64,000 bases of DNA from positions 1 to 64,000 of the forward strand of contig JAFXCP010000012.1 in assembly GCA_017521405.1 (NCBI GenBank), in the 5' to 3' direction. This document shows positions 1 to 7,923 of the stretch, one piece after another; position 1 is the stretch's first letter; each line of letters opens with the position of its first letter. The DNA comes from Akkermansia sp. (lineage in GTDB: Bacteria > Verrucomicrobiota > Verrucomicrobiia > Verrucomicrobiales > Akkermansiaceae). The position numbers and the translations under genes are program-made. Below the pieces are notes generated by a model that saw nothing but the letters and a program-made list of their open reading frames with translations, was not told where the DNA came from and did not search any database.

Positions 1-870
1 CGGCGGCGCGATTTATGGGGGCGAGGACAGCACCATCACGCTGAGCAACAACGGCGAGGTGGAGTTCAGTGGGAATACGGCGGTCGGCAACCGCCAAGCC
101 TTCGGCGGCGCGATTTATGGGGGCGAGGACAGCACCATCACGCTGAGCAACAACGGCGAGGTGGAGTTCAGTGGGAATACGGCGGTCGACTCCTCCTACA
201 GATACGGCGGCGCGATTTATGGAGGCAGCTACAGCACCATCACGTTGAGCGACAACGGCGAGGTGAGCTTCAGCGGGAACTCGGCTGGCTTCTACGGCGG
301 CGCGATTTATGGGGGCGACTATAGCACCATCACGCTGAGTAACAACGACACGGTGAGCTTCAGCGAGAACGAGGCTTTCTCCGGCGGCTCCGGCGGCGCG
401 ATTTATGGAGGCTCCTCCAGCACCATTACGCTGAGCAACAACGGCGAGGTGGAGTTCAGTGGGAATACGGCGGTCGACTCCTCCTACAGATACGGCGGCA
501 CGATTTATGGAGGCTCCTCCAGCACCATCACGCTGAGCAACAACGGCACAGTGACCTTCAGCGGGAACACGGCTTCCTACGGCTCCGGCGGCGCGATTTA
601 TGGGGGGAGCTACAGCACCATCACGCTGAGCAACAACGGCACAGTGACCTTCAGCGGGAACACGGCTGGCTCCAACGGCAGAGGCGGCGCGATTTATGGG
701 GACACCATCACGCTGAGCGACAACGACACGGTCACTTTCAGCGGGAACAGGGCTTACTCCTACGGCGGCGCGATTTATGGATACACGACGCTGAGCAACA
801 ACGGCACGGTGACCTTCACCGGGAACACGGCTTCTTTCTACGGCGGCGCGATTCATTCTAACGGCACTCT
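1..870 (+). repeat. Tandem coding repeats, some copies near-identical at DNA level
   Basis: Positions 1-86 are repeated exactly at 103-188, an offset of 34 codons. About 80 bases near 132-210 recur near 422-500 with one or two changes (for example gcg becomes acg in the GGAI motif). Such close DNA identity favours slippage or recombination that changes copy number. Confidence 0.85.
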
Positions 871-2032
871 GTCCATCCGCAACAATGATTCCGTGGAATT
901 TGCGGGCAATGTGGAGAAATCCGGCTCTACTTATCGTCTGAGAAGCATTTATGCCTATGGTTCAGTTTCCCTTTCCGCAGCGGAGGGGAAGAGCATCATT
1001 TTCCGGGATACCATGTATAGCAGCAGCAGCGTGGAGTTGAATGCCGATTACGATGGTCTGAAGCAGAAGGGCGATATTCTCTTTACCGGTGCTACCACGG
1101 AAGCGGATTTGCTGGCGGCTAAGGAGAGTGCCGGCACGGCGGAGGAGATTCTGAATTCCCGCACCACGGAGGTGCTTGCGATGACGAATCTGTACGGCGG
1201 GCGCCTGCGTGTGGAGGATGGCGCGGTGTATCAAGGACAAGGTATCACTGTTCATGAGGGCTCGGAAGCCACGGTGCGGGTGAAGGATGCCACGCTGAAC
1301 CACAAGGGCTATAACCTGAGCTTCGCCTCCGGCACGGCACTGGAGGTGACAGGCAGCAGCACTATTAGCGGCAATGTGGTGCTGAATGATGGGGCCGCCA
1401 TGAGTGTGAGCGGCACGGCTGCTCTGGATGGGGGCTTGAGCTTGAAATCCGGTGCTACTGCGGCTTCGCTGGAAGGGGTGAGCCTGATTTCCGGCCAGGT
1501 GAGCGGCAATGGCGAATCCGCCCGCATGCAGGATGTGTGGATGGAGGGTGCCGGGGAGATTTACGGCATTACCGGGGTAGCGATGGAGAATGTGCATTTC
1601 TCCGCAGCACTGGCTACGCTGACGCTGACGAATGTGAGCTTCGATACGGATTGCTCCTTCTCCGTGGGTACGGGGGGGAGTATTATCCTTTCCGATGCTA
1701 CTTTACGCATTACTCTGCCGGAGGCAGGGGAGGGCGCCATTTACCGTGTGGATTTGAGCCATCTGTTCCAATGCACAGTGGAGGGTGATTTAACATTCGA
1801 CGTGGATACGGAGGCTTTGGTGGCCGCCGGGTACACGGGAGTGGAGCTGGATTTCGGCAGCGATGCGGATGAGGATTACAGCAATCTGACGCTGAGCATG
1901 GACGGTGCCACCTATGAGGGTACGGAGGGCAATGTGGCGAGCTTTGCTCTGCCGACGATTCCTGAGCCTTCCACGGCGACGCTGAGCCTGCTGGCACTGG
2001 CGGCGCTTGCCTCCCGCCGCCGGAGGGGCTGA
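1..2032 (+). CDS. PEP-CTERM surface protein with Pmp-like GGAI/FxxN repeats, 5' truncated
   Basis: The frame is open from the left window edge, so the true start lies outside. The visible part is about 676 residues. Roughly the first 290 are imperfect repeats of about 26-39 residues carrying GGAIYGG, then STITLSNNG, then FSGNTA. The GGAI and FxxN pairing is the hallmark of chlamydial polymorphic outer membrane proteins and predicts a right-handed beta-helix. The next 340 or so residues look like further beta-helix. The C-terminus is a PEP-CTERM tail: PEPS, a hydrophobic stretch and a final RRRR cluster. The protein is therefore probably exported and sorted by an exosortase-type system rather than by an autotransporter barrel. 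A terminator follows at once. Function (adhesion or matrix) is inferred only. Confidence 0.85.
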   Translation, partial: GGAIYGGEDSTITLSNNGEVEFSGNTAVGNRQAFGGAIYGGEDSTITLSNNGEVEFSGNTAVDSSYRYGGAIYGGSYSTITLSDNGEVSFSGNSAGFYGGAIYGGDYSTITLSNNDTVSFSENEAFSGGSGGAIYGGSSSTITLSNNGEVEFSGNTAVDSSYRYGGTIYGGSSSTITLSNNGTVTFSGNTASYGSGGAIYGGSYSTITLSNNGTVTFSGNTAGSNGRGGAIYGDTITLSDNDTVTFSGNRAYSYGGAIYGYTTLSNNGTVTFTGNTASFYGGAIHSNGTLSIRNNDSVEFAGNVEKSGSTYRLRSIYAYGSVSLSAAEGKSIIFRDTMYSSSSVELNADYDGLKQKGDILFTGATTEADLLAAKESAGTAEEILNSRTTEVLAMTNLYGGRLRVEDGAVYQGQGITVHEGSEATVRVKDATLNHKGYNLSFASGTALEVTGSSTISGNVVLNDGAAMSVSGTAALDGGLSLKSGATAASLEGVSLISGQVSGNGESARMQDVWMEGAGEIYGITGVAMENVHFSAALATLTLTNVSFDTDCSFSVGTGGSIILSDATLRITLPEAGEGAIYRVDLSHLFQCTVEGDLTFDVDTEALVAAGYTGVELDFGSDADEDYSNLTLSMDGATYEGTEGNVASFALPTIPEPSTATLSLLALAALASRRRRG

Positions 2033-2060
2033 GTCTGAAAAAGGACCAACTATTCTATCA

Positions 2061-2095
2061 ATCCCCATCCTGCGTTTGCTGGATGGGGATTTTTG
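2061..2095 (+). terminator. Intrinsic terminator of the PEP-CTERM gene
   Basis: A perfect 10-bp stem (atccccatcc / ggatggggat) with a 10-nt loop is followed by a short T run. Confidence 0.85.
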
Positions 2096-2100
2096 TTATC

Positions 2101-2139
2101 AAAGAAAAGGGAAGCTCCCGGGATGGGGAGCTTCCCTTT
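2101..2139 (-). terminator. Intrinsic terminator downstream of the first thioredoxin
   Basis: A 14-bp stem at 2106-2119 and 2126-2139 with a 6-nt loop runs on the minus strand into ttttcttt. It faces the terminator at 2061. Confidence 0.8.
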
Positions 2140-2164
2140 GAAAAAGAATCCACACAGGAGGAGC

Positions 2165-2485
2165 TTATGCCCGCACAGCGGCAATGAGTTTGTCCTTGGT
2201 GGTCATGCCGGTGATGGAGTTGGTTGCCTCGCCGTTTTTAAAGACGATGAGCGTGGGCAAGGAGCGGACGTTGTAACGGATGGCAAGGGCTTGCCCGGCG
2301 GGGGAGCCGGCATCCACTTTAACCACCTTGGCTTCTCCGGCCAGCGTGGCAGCCACCTGCTCCACGGCAGGCATCATCATCTTGCAGGTGCCGCACCAGG
2401 TGGCCCAGAAATCCACCAGAACGGGGATGGGGGACTGGAGAACTTCTGCTTCGAACGTGCTTTCTGTTACTTCTTTAAGTGCCAT
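2165..2485 (-). CDS. Thioredoxin-family protein, WCGTC active site
   Basis: A 106-residue single-domain thioredoxin. The active site WCGTCK (Cys31, Cys34) sits after the usual VLVDFWA strand, and the cis-Pro loop reads SLPT. I chose the ATG at 2485 (MALKEV) because it matches the family's length and the neighbouring paralogue's MALTFT start; an extension to 2530 would add residues from the preceding terminator. The role is thiol-disulfide exchange, probably cytoplasmic since no signal peptide is seen. Thr replaces the canonical Pro between the cysteines, which in this family usually changes redox potential. A terminator separates it from the next gene, so it is probably transcribed alone. Confidence 0.9.
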   Translation of the reverse strand: MALKEVTESTFEAEVLQSPIPVLVDFWATWCGTCKMMMPAVEQVAATLAGEAKVVKVDAGSPAGQALAIRYNVRSLPTLIVFKNGEATNSITGMTTKDKLIAAVRA

Positions 2486-2516
2486 ATGTTTTTCGGATGT
2501 TATGATGTTGAGCTTC

Positions 2517-2558
2517 GGAAAAAACGCCACCGGGAAGATGCTCTTACCGGTGGCGTTT
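2517..2558 (-). terminator. Intrinsic terminator between the two thioredoxins
   Basis: A 12-bp stem (2522-2533 / 2547-2558) runs on the minus strand into six T residues, ending transcription from the upstream thioredoxin. Confidence 0.8.
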
Positions 2559-2596
2559 GGTATAAGGGGGGGTATGCGTATTCCGGGGGAGCGAGC

Positions 2597-2920
2597 TTAG
2601 AGGCAGGCTTTCAGATGGGAAAGGATGTTATCCTTGGAGCTTGCACCTACCAAGGTTTCCACCACTTGCCCATTGCGGATAAAGAGCAAGGTGGGAATGG
2701 AGCGGATGTTGTACCGAGCACAGAGATTCTGTGTGGCATCCTCATCCACGTTCACCTTGCCCACTTTTGCCCGGCCTGCCATTTCCACTGCAATTTGATC
2801 CACAAGGGGGGAAATCGCTTTGCAGGGACCACACCAAGGAGCCCAGAAGTCCACAAGCACCGGAATGGGAGATTGCAGAACTTCTTCCTCGAAATTAGCG
2901 TCTGTAAAGGTTAATGCCAT
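2597..2920 (-). CDS. trxA: Thioredoxin
   Basis: A 107-residue classical thioredoxin with active site WCGPCK (Cys30, Cys33), an FWAPW lead-in and the SIPT cis-Pro loop. It is expected to be the general cytoplasmic disulfide reductant, recycled by thioredoxin reductase, which is not in this window. It is a paralogue of the gene at 2165 with near-identical [15 protein letters not shown] segments, so the pair looks like a tandem duplication that diverged at the active-site dipeptide. It lies 42 nt downstream of the Pro/Ala-rich gene and may share its transcript. Confidence 0.93.
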   Translation of the reverse strand: MALTFTDANFEEEVLQSPIPVLVDFWAPWCGPCKAISPLVDQIAVEMAGRAKVGKVNVDEDATQNLCARYNIRSIPTLLFIRNGQVVETLVGASSKDNILSHLKACL

Positions 2921-2962
2921 GGTGTGGGTTTGACGCGGCGCCGGAGGTCAACGTTGAAAAAA

Positions 2963-3721
2963 TTACTCTTCTTCTTCGTCAGCAGATTCTTCCTCGGTCT
3001 CCTCCTCGGAGTAGTCCTCGGAAGCACCGGCATCGGAGGAACCATCGGAGACCCAGCCGGTCAGCGGTTCGGAAACTCGGCCGAAGGTCTGGTCGATGGA
3101 GTACTGCTGCCAGCCAAAGACGAGCATGATGACGGCGGCAATCACCGCGCAGACGAGAAGCGTGGGGTGATCCTTCTTCTCCTCTTCTTCCTCGGGGAGG
3201 GGTTCTTCCACCTTCTTCTTCTTGAGCTTGGAGGGCTTGGAGAAACCGGCGGGCTTGGGAGATTTGGCAGGAGAGTTAGCCAAGGGTACAGTGGCCGCAG
3301 GCATGGCGGGAGCGCCTTCCTCCGCTGCGGGAGCTGCGGGCTTGGGAGCAGCAGGCTTGGGCGCAGAGGGACGAGTGGGCACCTGCAAAGGCATGGTCGG
3401 CGTCAGGCGCGGAGCGGCAGGCTTGGGAGCGGCAGGCGCACCGGGAGCCGCAGGAGCAGCAGGAGCCGCAGGAGCAGCAGGACGCGGAGCCAAGGGCACA
3501 GTGGCCGCAGGCTTAGGAGCAGAAGGAGGTACGGGAGCCGCAGGGCGCGGAGCCGTCGGCGGCATGGGAACCGTGGGAGCCGCAGGACGCGGGGCTCCGG
3601 GTGCCACAGGGGGCACCGGGCGCGGGGCTCCGGGGGCAGCAGGAGGAACAGGAACGGGACGGGGCGGCGTGGGAGGAAGAGGAGGTGTACTCATAACGTC
3701 AGTAAAGTCTATACCCGCCAT
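2963..3721 (-). CDS. Pro/Ala-rich single-span membrane protein, unknown function
   Basis: 252 residues. Residues 10-165 are almost entirely Pro, Ala, Arg and Val in loose P-R-P-A-A-P repeats. Then come a Lys/Glu-rich charged patch (166-185), one hydrophobic segment near 187-204, and a very acidic C-terminal tail (EEE and DE clusters). No signal peptide is seen, so the long Pro-rich arm is probably cytoplasmic with the acidic tail outside. The ATG at 3721 has gagga 9 nt upstream; a second Met at codon 10 is possible. No family is recognised. The low-complexity make-up limits inference, but the frame fits this gene order and codon bias better than the Arg-rich opposite strand. Confidence 0.7.
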   Translation of the reverse strand: MAGIDFTDVMSTPPLPPTPPRPVPVPPAAPGAPRPVPPVAPGAPRPAAPTVPMPPTAPRPAAPVPPSAPKPAATVPLAPRPAAPAAPAAPAAPGAPAAPKPAAPRLTPTMPLQVPTRPSAPKPAAPKPAAPAAEEGAPAMPAATVPLANSPAKSPKPAGFSKPSKLKKKKVEEPLPEEEEEKKDHPTLLVCAVIAAVIMLVFGWQQYSIDQTFGRVSEPLTGWVSDGSSDAGASEDYSEEETEEESADEEEE

Positions 3722-3804
3722 TGCGGATTTCCTCTATATTGCCATTTTTTTTGATTTTTGCAAGCGGAAAAGAAGCGCATGGTGTATTTTTTTCGCAAAG
3801 GTGC

Positions 3805-5910
3805 TTATAAAATGAAGCGTCCCGGCTTTTTGGGGGCATTTTCTCCGGCCCAGCGCTGGTAAAGAGCGGGTTTACCGCCGGGGGAATAGGGTTTCTGCCA
3901 GGAGTGATCCGGGCGGATGCCGAGGTTACGCAGGAGGCGGGCATCCAGCACTCTTGCAATTCTGAGTTCCTGCAGGCCTTTGTTAAGGGAACGCTGGTAT
4001 TCGGACAATCCCCCCACATACCGGAACGCGATAGTATACTCCACCCTGCAATACTGGTGCATATTCATCGCGTAGTCGATGAGGGATAGAGCCTTGGAAT
4101 GCTCGCCCTTCTGCATGCAGTGGGTAGCCCAATCCAAAAGATTGAGGGCGTACACCGTGGACCAATCAAACAGGCAGCTATCCTTCATACCATCCCCGGG
4201 ATAGGAACGGCGCAGCAGTTCATCGGCCTCTTCATATTTTCCGTTCAGCGAATACAGATTAGCGAGAGTGGCGAGGGCAAAAAATTGTCTGGGATTAGCC
4301 TGCACGGCAAGTTCCAGCATTTTTTGCTGCTCGGGGAAGAGTTTTTCGTTCATATGGGGCAAGCACATATACCGATTCGGCAGGGTGGCGCAGCTGTAAA
4401 GTTCCGCCACATCGCGGAGGATTTGCCGGGCTTTCCGGATATTCTCCTCCCCGCCAACGGAAATAAGGCGGTTCAATTCCCATTGCTGCCACCAGGGGAG
4501 ATAGTGTTTCATGGCGCCCCGGTACGCCAAAAACACAGTGGACAGGCACAGCAAAGCCAGCACGATACGGCCGCACAGCCCCTGCGCCTGAATGCGAACC
4601 ACATTCCCCGATGCGGAGGGAGCCCAATTTTTGAAGCTAAAAAGGTTCCCCCGCTCATGTGCATAGGGGGAAGCGAGTACCCCGCAGGCAAAGGCAGTCA
4701 TACCGGCTAAGGGGAAAGAATGCCATGGGAAATCCGTGCAGGCATAAGCCGCCATGCATGCCAGCACCAACAATGCAAGGCCGGAACGACGGCGATTTTC
4801 CGCACCTGCCGGCTCGGCGGATAAGGTGCCCCATGCGGCTATAACATGCGCTAAAAGGATGGTCACCACCAGCCCCACCCCCACTAGGCCGTAATCCATC
4901 CATGCCTGGAGGTATTCGTTATGGGCGTAATTCGGGGTAGCCCACTCATCGAAGTAGGGAACAATTTCCCACTGGGAAGCTCCGGTACCAAAGCCTATCA
5001 AACCGGCATCCGGAAGCTGGCGGCAGATAAACTTCCATATGTGGTAGCGCAGGTGGGAATCGACATCTTCGACAAAGAAGCGCGTAAGGCCTCCAAAAAG
5101 CCACCCCCATACGGCACAGCCCAAGGCTACCAGCATGCAAGCCATCAGCACATACGAAAAGGCAGAAAGGCGTTTCCCCTCGTACGAGCGCAAAACCATA
5201 TGCAGCCCCCACCCGATCAAAAGAGAAAGCGGTACCAGCAGGAAGGGAACGCGAGAGCGGCAAAAGAAGGCCAGCACCAAGGCCGCTACGCCCACCACCA
5301 CACCTAAACCGCGGGATAGCCGCGTTCTTTCCTTCTGCCAGCACGCAGAAAGCACAAGAAGCATTCCCAGTACCACAAACAAGGCACTGGCACAGTTCTT
5401 ATACACTAACAGCCCTACCGGGCGGGAATTGGTATAGGACAAGCCTTCCGCCGGACGCCCCGTCCACTCTATGGGTGCCCAAGGCTGCTGCATCAGGAAA
5501 AAGAAAAGGATATTCAGCAAAGCCGCCACGCCCACCAAACGCAGCAGCCATTTCCAATCATCTGCCCGAGCCACATAGACCCCGGCCATATAATACACAG
5601 CGCACCAAAGTACCAGTACCATCTCCCGCCCGGCTTCCACGCGGGAATAGCTCAACCCACTGCGAACAAGGAAATATCCGCCGGCAGCCAAGGAAAACCA
5701 CCCCAGCCAACGCATTTTCAGCAATTTGTTTCCCCGAACAATGCAGGCGAGCAAGCACAGGGCAACCAATACCATTCCTGCACTTACCGGGAAAGAGCTG
5801 TATGCCGTTCCATCCGTCATCCCCATGGAGGCAATCCACAGGATGGAGAGGAGGAAAGCAGCCAGCTTTCCTCCTAAAGACTCAGTCAGGCGTTTCGGAG
5901 AGGATTCCAT
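3805..5910 (-). CDS. O-antigen ligase/polymerase-like membrane protein with C-terminal TPRs
   Basis: 701 residues. About 12 hydrophobic segments fill residues 10-510. The loop around residue 330 carries YAHNEYLQAW, the H-N-E-Y-L motif of the Wzy_C (O-antigen ligase/polymerase) family. The last ~170 residues are helical and TPR-like (ALATLANLYSLNGKYEEADELL). The family joins or polymerises lipid-linked glycans at the inner membrane; the acceptor here is unknown and could be LPS or a glycoprotein. The ATG at 5910 is chosen because a promoter -10 box ends exactly 6 nt before it; longer readings would run through that promoter and into coaE-rho. Confidence 0.82.
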   Translation of the reverse strand: MESSPKRLTESLGGKLAAFLLSILWIASMGMTDGTAYSSFPVSAGMVLVALCLLACIVRGNKLLKMRWLGWFSLAAGGYFLVRSGLSYSRVEAGREMVLVLWCAVYYMAGVYVARADDWKWLLRLVGVAALLNILFFFLMQQPWAPIEWTGRPAEGLSYTNSRPVGLLVYKNCASALFVVLGMLLVLSACWQKERTRLSRGLGVVVGVAALVLAFFCRSRVPFLLVPLSLLIGWGLHMVLRSYEGKRLSAFSYVLMACMLVALGCAVWGWLFGGLTRFFVEDVDSHLRYHIWKFICRQLPDAGLIGFGTGASQWEIVPYFDEWATPNYAHNEYLQAWMDYGLVGVGLVVTILLAHVIAAWGTLSAEPAGAENRRRSGLALLVLACMAAYACTDFPWHSFPLAGMTAFACGVLASPYAHERGNLFSFKNWAPSASGNVVRIQAQGLCGRIVLALLCLSTVFLAYRGAMKHYLPWWQQWELNRLISVGGEENIRKARQILRDVAELYSCATLPNRYMCLPHMNEKLFPEQQKMLELAVQANPRQFFALATLANLYSLNGKYEEADELLRRSYPGDGMKDSCLFDWSTVYALNLLDWATHCMQKGEHSKALSLIDYAMNMHQYCRVEYTIAFRYVGGLSEYQRSLNKGLQELRIARVLDARLLRNLGIRPDHSWQKPYSPGGKPALYQRWAGENAPKKPGRFIL

Positions 5911-5916
5911 GTCGAG

Positions 5917-5945
5917 AACATAACATATGCGGCAAGACAAAGCAA
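5917..5945 (-). promoter_or_regulatory. Promoter of the ligase-like gene, leaderless
   Basis: Minus strand TTGCTT (5945-5940), 17-bp spacer, TATGTT (5922-5917), then 6 nt to the ATG at 5910. The predicted transcription start is the A of the ATG. Confidence 0.7.
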
Positions 5946-6000
5946 CGTCCATTCTTTCCCCCTGCCCCGAACTGACGAAAAAAGCGAACGCTCTTTCGGC

Positions 6001-6029
6001 TTGATGAATACAAACCCGCATGCTAGAAT
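6001..6029 (+). promoter_or_regulatory. Promoter of coaE-rho, leaderless
   Basis: TTGATG (6001-6006), 17-bp spacer, TAGAAT (6024-6029), then 7 nt to the ATG at 6037. No room remains for a Shine-Dalgarno site. Confidence 0.7.
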
Positions 6030-6036
6030 ACGCGCG

Positions 6037-7923
6037 ATGAAAGTCATCGTTGTAACAGGAGGCATCGCATCCGGCAAGTCCACCGTAATTGGAATGCTGA
6101 CGGAATTGGGGGGAGCCGGTGTGGAAGTTTTTGACTGCGATGCCGCCGTGGCAGAATTGCAGGAGAAGGGCAAACTCTCCCGGGATTTGGTAGCAGCTTT
6201 CGGAGCCGAAGCCCTGTGCGAGGATGGCAGCGTGAATAAGGATTTCCTCCGCTGTATCGTGCGCGAGGATGCCAATGGACGTGCTAAACTCAATGAGGTT
6301 GTGCATCCCAAGGTGGCTCAAATGTGTGCAGAGGCACAGGCTAAAGCTCGGCAACGCGGAGATGTGCATTGCTTCTTGGTGGATATTCCCCTCTATTACG
6401 AGAGTCCGGTGGACTTTTCCGCACACACCATCTGCGTGGTGGCCACAACGGAATCCACCCAGTTGGAAAGGCTGCAAAAGCGCGATGGCATTCCCCAAGA
6501 ACAAGCCACGGCCATGCTGCAAGCCCAGCTTCCCACCCAGCAGAAGGTGGATAAGGCAGATGTTGTGTTCTGGAACGAGGGGGACATGGCTTTCCTGCTC
6601 CGACAGGTGGAGCTTTTTTACAATACGGAACTGGCCGCAGAGGCAAAGGCCATGCACGCGCGTTCCCGTGTATACGATATGAACGCACTCCGCGCTCTGC
6701 CTCTGAACGATTTACAAAAAGAAGCCGCCGCCGTTGGTAAACGCGGCACCGATAGCCTGCCCAGAGCCCAACTGGTGGCAGAGCTGGTGGGGACTTATCT
6801 GCAGGAAGGCAGCAGTGCCATCCTCCATGGGGTGCTGGATGCCCAAGGTTTTCTCCGGGATGCTTCCCGCAGTTTCCGCCCGGGAGAGGACGACCCCAAA
6901 ATCCCCCAAGAGCTTATTCGCCAATACGGCATACGCCCGGGCAATGCCCTGCAAGTGCGCCTCCGCAAGAAAAACGGCAAAGGAAATACCGGACTCACGG
7001 CTGATGCCATTCTGGAAATTGAGGGCGTGCCGGCAGGAGAATATTCTGCACCGCAGGACTTTGAGCGCCTCACCGCCCTCATTCCCCGGGAGAGATTGAT
7101 GCTGGAGAATCCGGACCTCAAATTCCCGGCCATGCGGGTGCTGGACCTCATTACCCCATTGGGCAAAGGGCAGCGAGCCCTCGTGGTAGCACCACCGCGA
7201 GGCGGCAAAACAGTGCTGCTCAAAACTATGGCCAAAAGCCTGCGAGCCAATTATCCGAAGGCAGAGCTACTGGTGCTGCTGCTGGATGAACGCCCGGAAG
7301 AGGTGACCGATTTTGAGGAAACAGTGGATGTACCCGTCTATGCCTCCACCTTCGATGAACCCTCCAAACGCCATGCCCAGCTTAGCGATTTGGTTTTGGA
7401 GCGAGCCCGCCGCCTAGTGGAACGCGGAAAGGATGTCATCATCATGCTGGATTCGCTCACCCGTCTGGCGCGTGGCTATAATGCCAACCAGAGCGGAGGG
7501 CGCACTATGTCCGGCGGCTTAGGCTCTCAAGCACTGGAGAAACCCCGTAAATTCTTCGGAGCCGCACGCAATGTGGAAGAAGGCGGCAGCCTGACGATTA
7601 TCGCCACCTGTTTGGTGGAAACGGAATCCCGGATGGATGAAATCATCTTCGAGGAATTTAAGGGAACGGGCAATATGGAAATCCGGCTGGATAGAGAACT
7701 GTCGGAACGCCGTATTTACCCGGCCATTTCTATTCCCCAAAGCGGCACCCGAAATGATGACCGATTGTACCACCCGGACGAGATGACACGTATTCTGCAA
7801 GTACGCCGCCAGCTGGCGGCTCTGCCCGGCTGGGAAGGATTACAGCTCCTGCTGCACAACATATCCAAGACCCAGAACAACGCCGAGTTACTGCTGCGGG
7901 GGCTGGTAAACACCGGGCGCTAA
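6037..7923 (+). CDS. coaE-rho: Fused dephospho-CoA kinase and transcription termination factor Rho
   Basis: 628 residues in one uninterrupted frame. Residues 1-205 are a complete CoaE: P-loop GGIASGKS at 8-15, the FDCD acceptor motif, and VDIPLYYE. This domain phosphorylates dephospho-CoA, the last step of CoA synthesis. From about residue 213 a full Rho follows: the Rho N-terminal helical domain ([11 protein letters not shown]), an RNA-binding region, Walker A APPRGGKT at 385-392, [12 protein letters not shown] near 471, and the [11 protein letters not shown] and FKGTGN motifs. Rho is normally ~420 residues and CoaE ~200, so neither half is shortened. The upstream in-frame TTG at 6001 is the -35 box, hence the ATG at 6037. 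The stop overlaps the convergent comEC stop by 4 nt. Confidence 0.93.
   Translation: MKVIVVTGGIASGKSTVIGMLTELGGAGVEVFDCDAAVAELQEKGKLSRDLVAAFGAEALCEDGSVNKDFLRCIVREDANGRAKLNEVVHPKVAQMCAEAQAKARQRGDVHCFLVDIPLYYESPVDFSAHTICVVATTESTQLERLQKRDGIPQEQATAMLQAQLPTQQKVDKADVVFWNEGDMAFLLRQVELFYNTELAAEAKAMHARSRVYDMNALRALPLNDLQKEAAAVGKRGTDSLPRAQLVAELVGTYLQEGSSAILHGVLDAQGFLRDASRSFRPGEDDPKIPQELIRQYGIRPGNALQVRLRKKNGKGNTGLTADAILEIEGVPAGEYSAPQDFERLTALIPRERLMLENPDLKFPAMRVLDLITPLGKGQRALVVAPPRGGKTVLLKTMAKSLRANYPKAELLVLLLDERPEEVTDFEETVDVPVYASTFDEPSKRHAQLSDLVLERARRLVERGKDVIIMLDSLTRLARGYNANQSGGRTMSGGLGSQALEKPRKFFGAARNVEEGGSLTIIATCLVETESRMDEIIFEEFKGTGNMEIRLDRELSERRIYPAISIPQSGTRNDDRLYHPDEMTRILQVRRQLAALPGWEGLQLLLHNISKTQNNAELLLRGLVNTGR

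Noticed and set aside
1-870. A CRISPR array or non-coding satellite
   Set aside because: The repeats keep one reading frame, vary in length by whole codons and encode GGAI/FxxN units.
2093-2914. A 273-codon plus-strand frame across both thioredoxin genes
   Set aside because: It reads through two certain thioredoxins and two terminators on the opposite strand.
2924-3754. Ser/Arg/Gly-rich and Gly/Ala-rich frames on the plus strand opposite the Pro/Ala-rich gene
   Set aside because: The simple repeat make-up leaves several frames open. The minus-strand frame has a ribosome site, a membrane span and a balanced charged tail, so it was kept instead.
5911-6657. An N-terminal extension of the ligase-like protein up to 6657
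   Set aside because: It would overlap coaE-rho by 600 nt and contain both divergent promoters; the ATG at 5910 has a -10 box 6 nt upstream.
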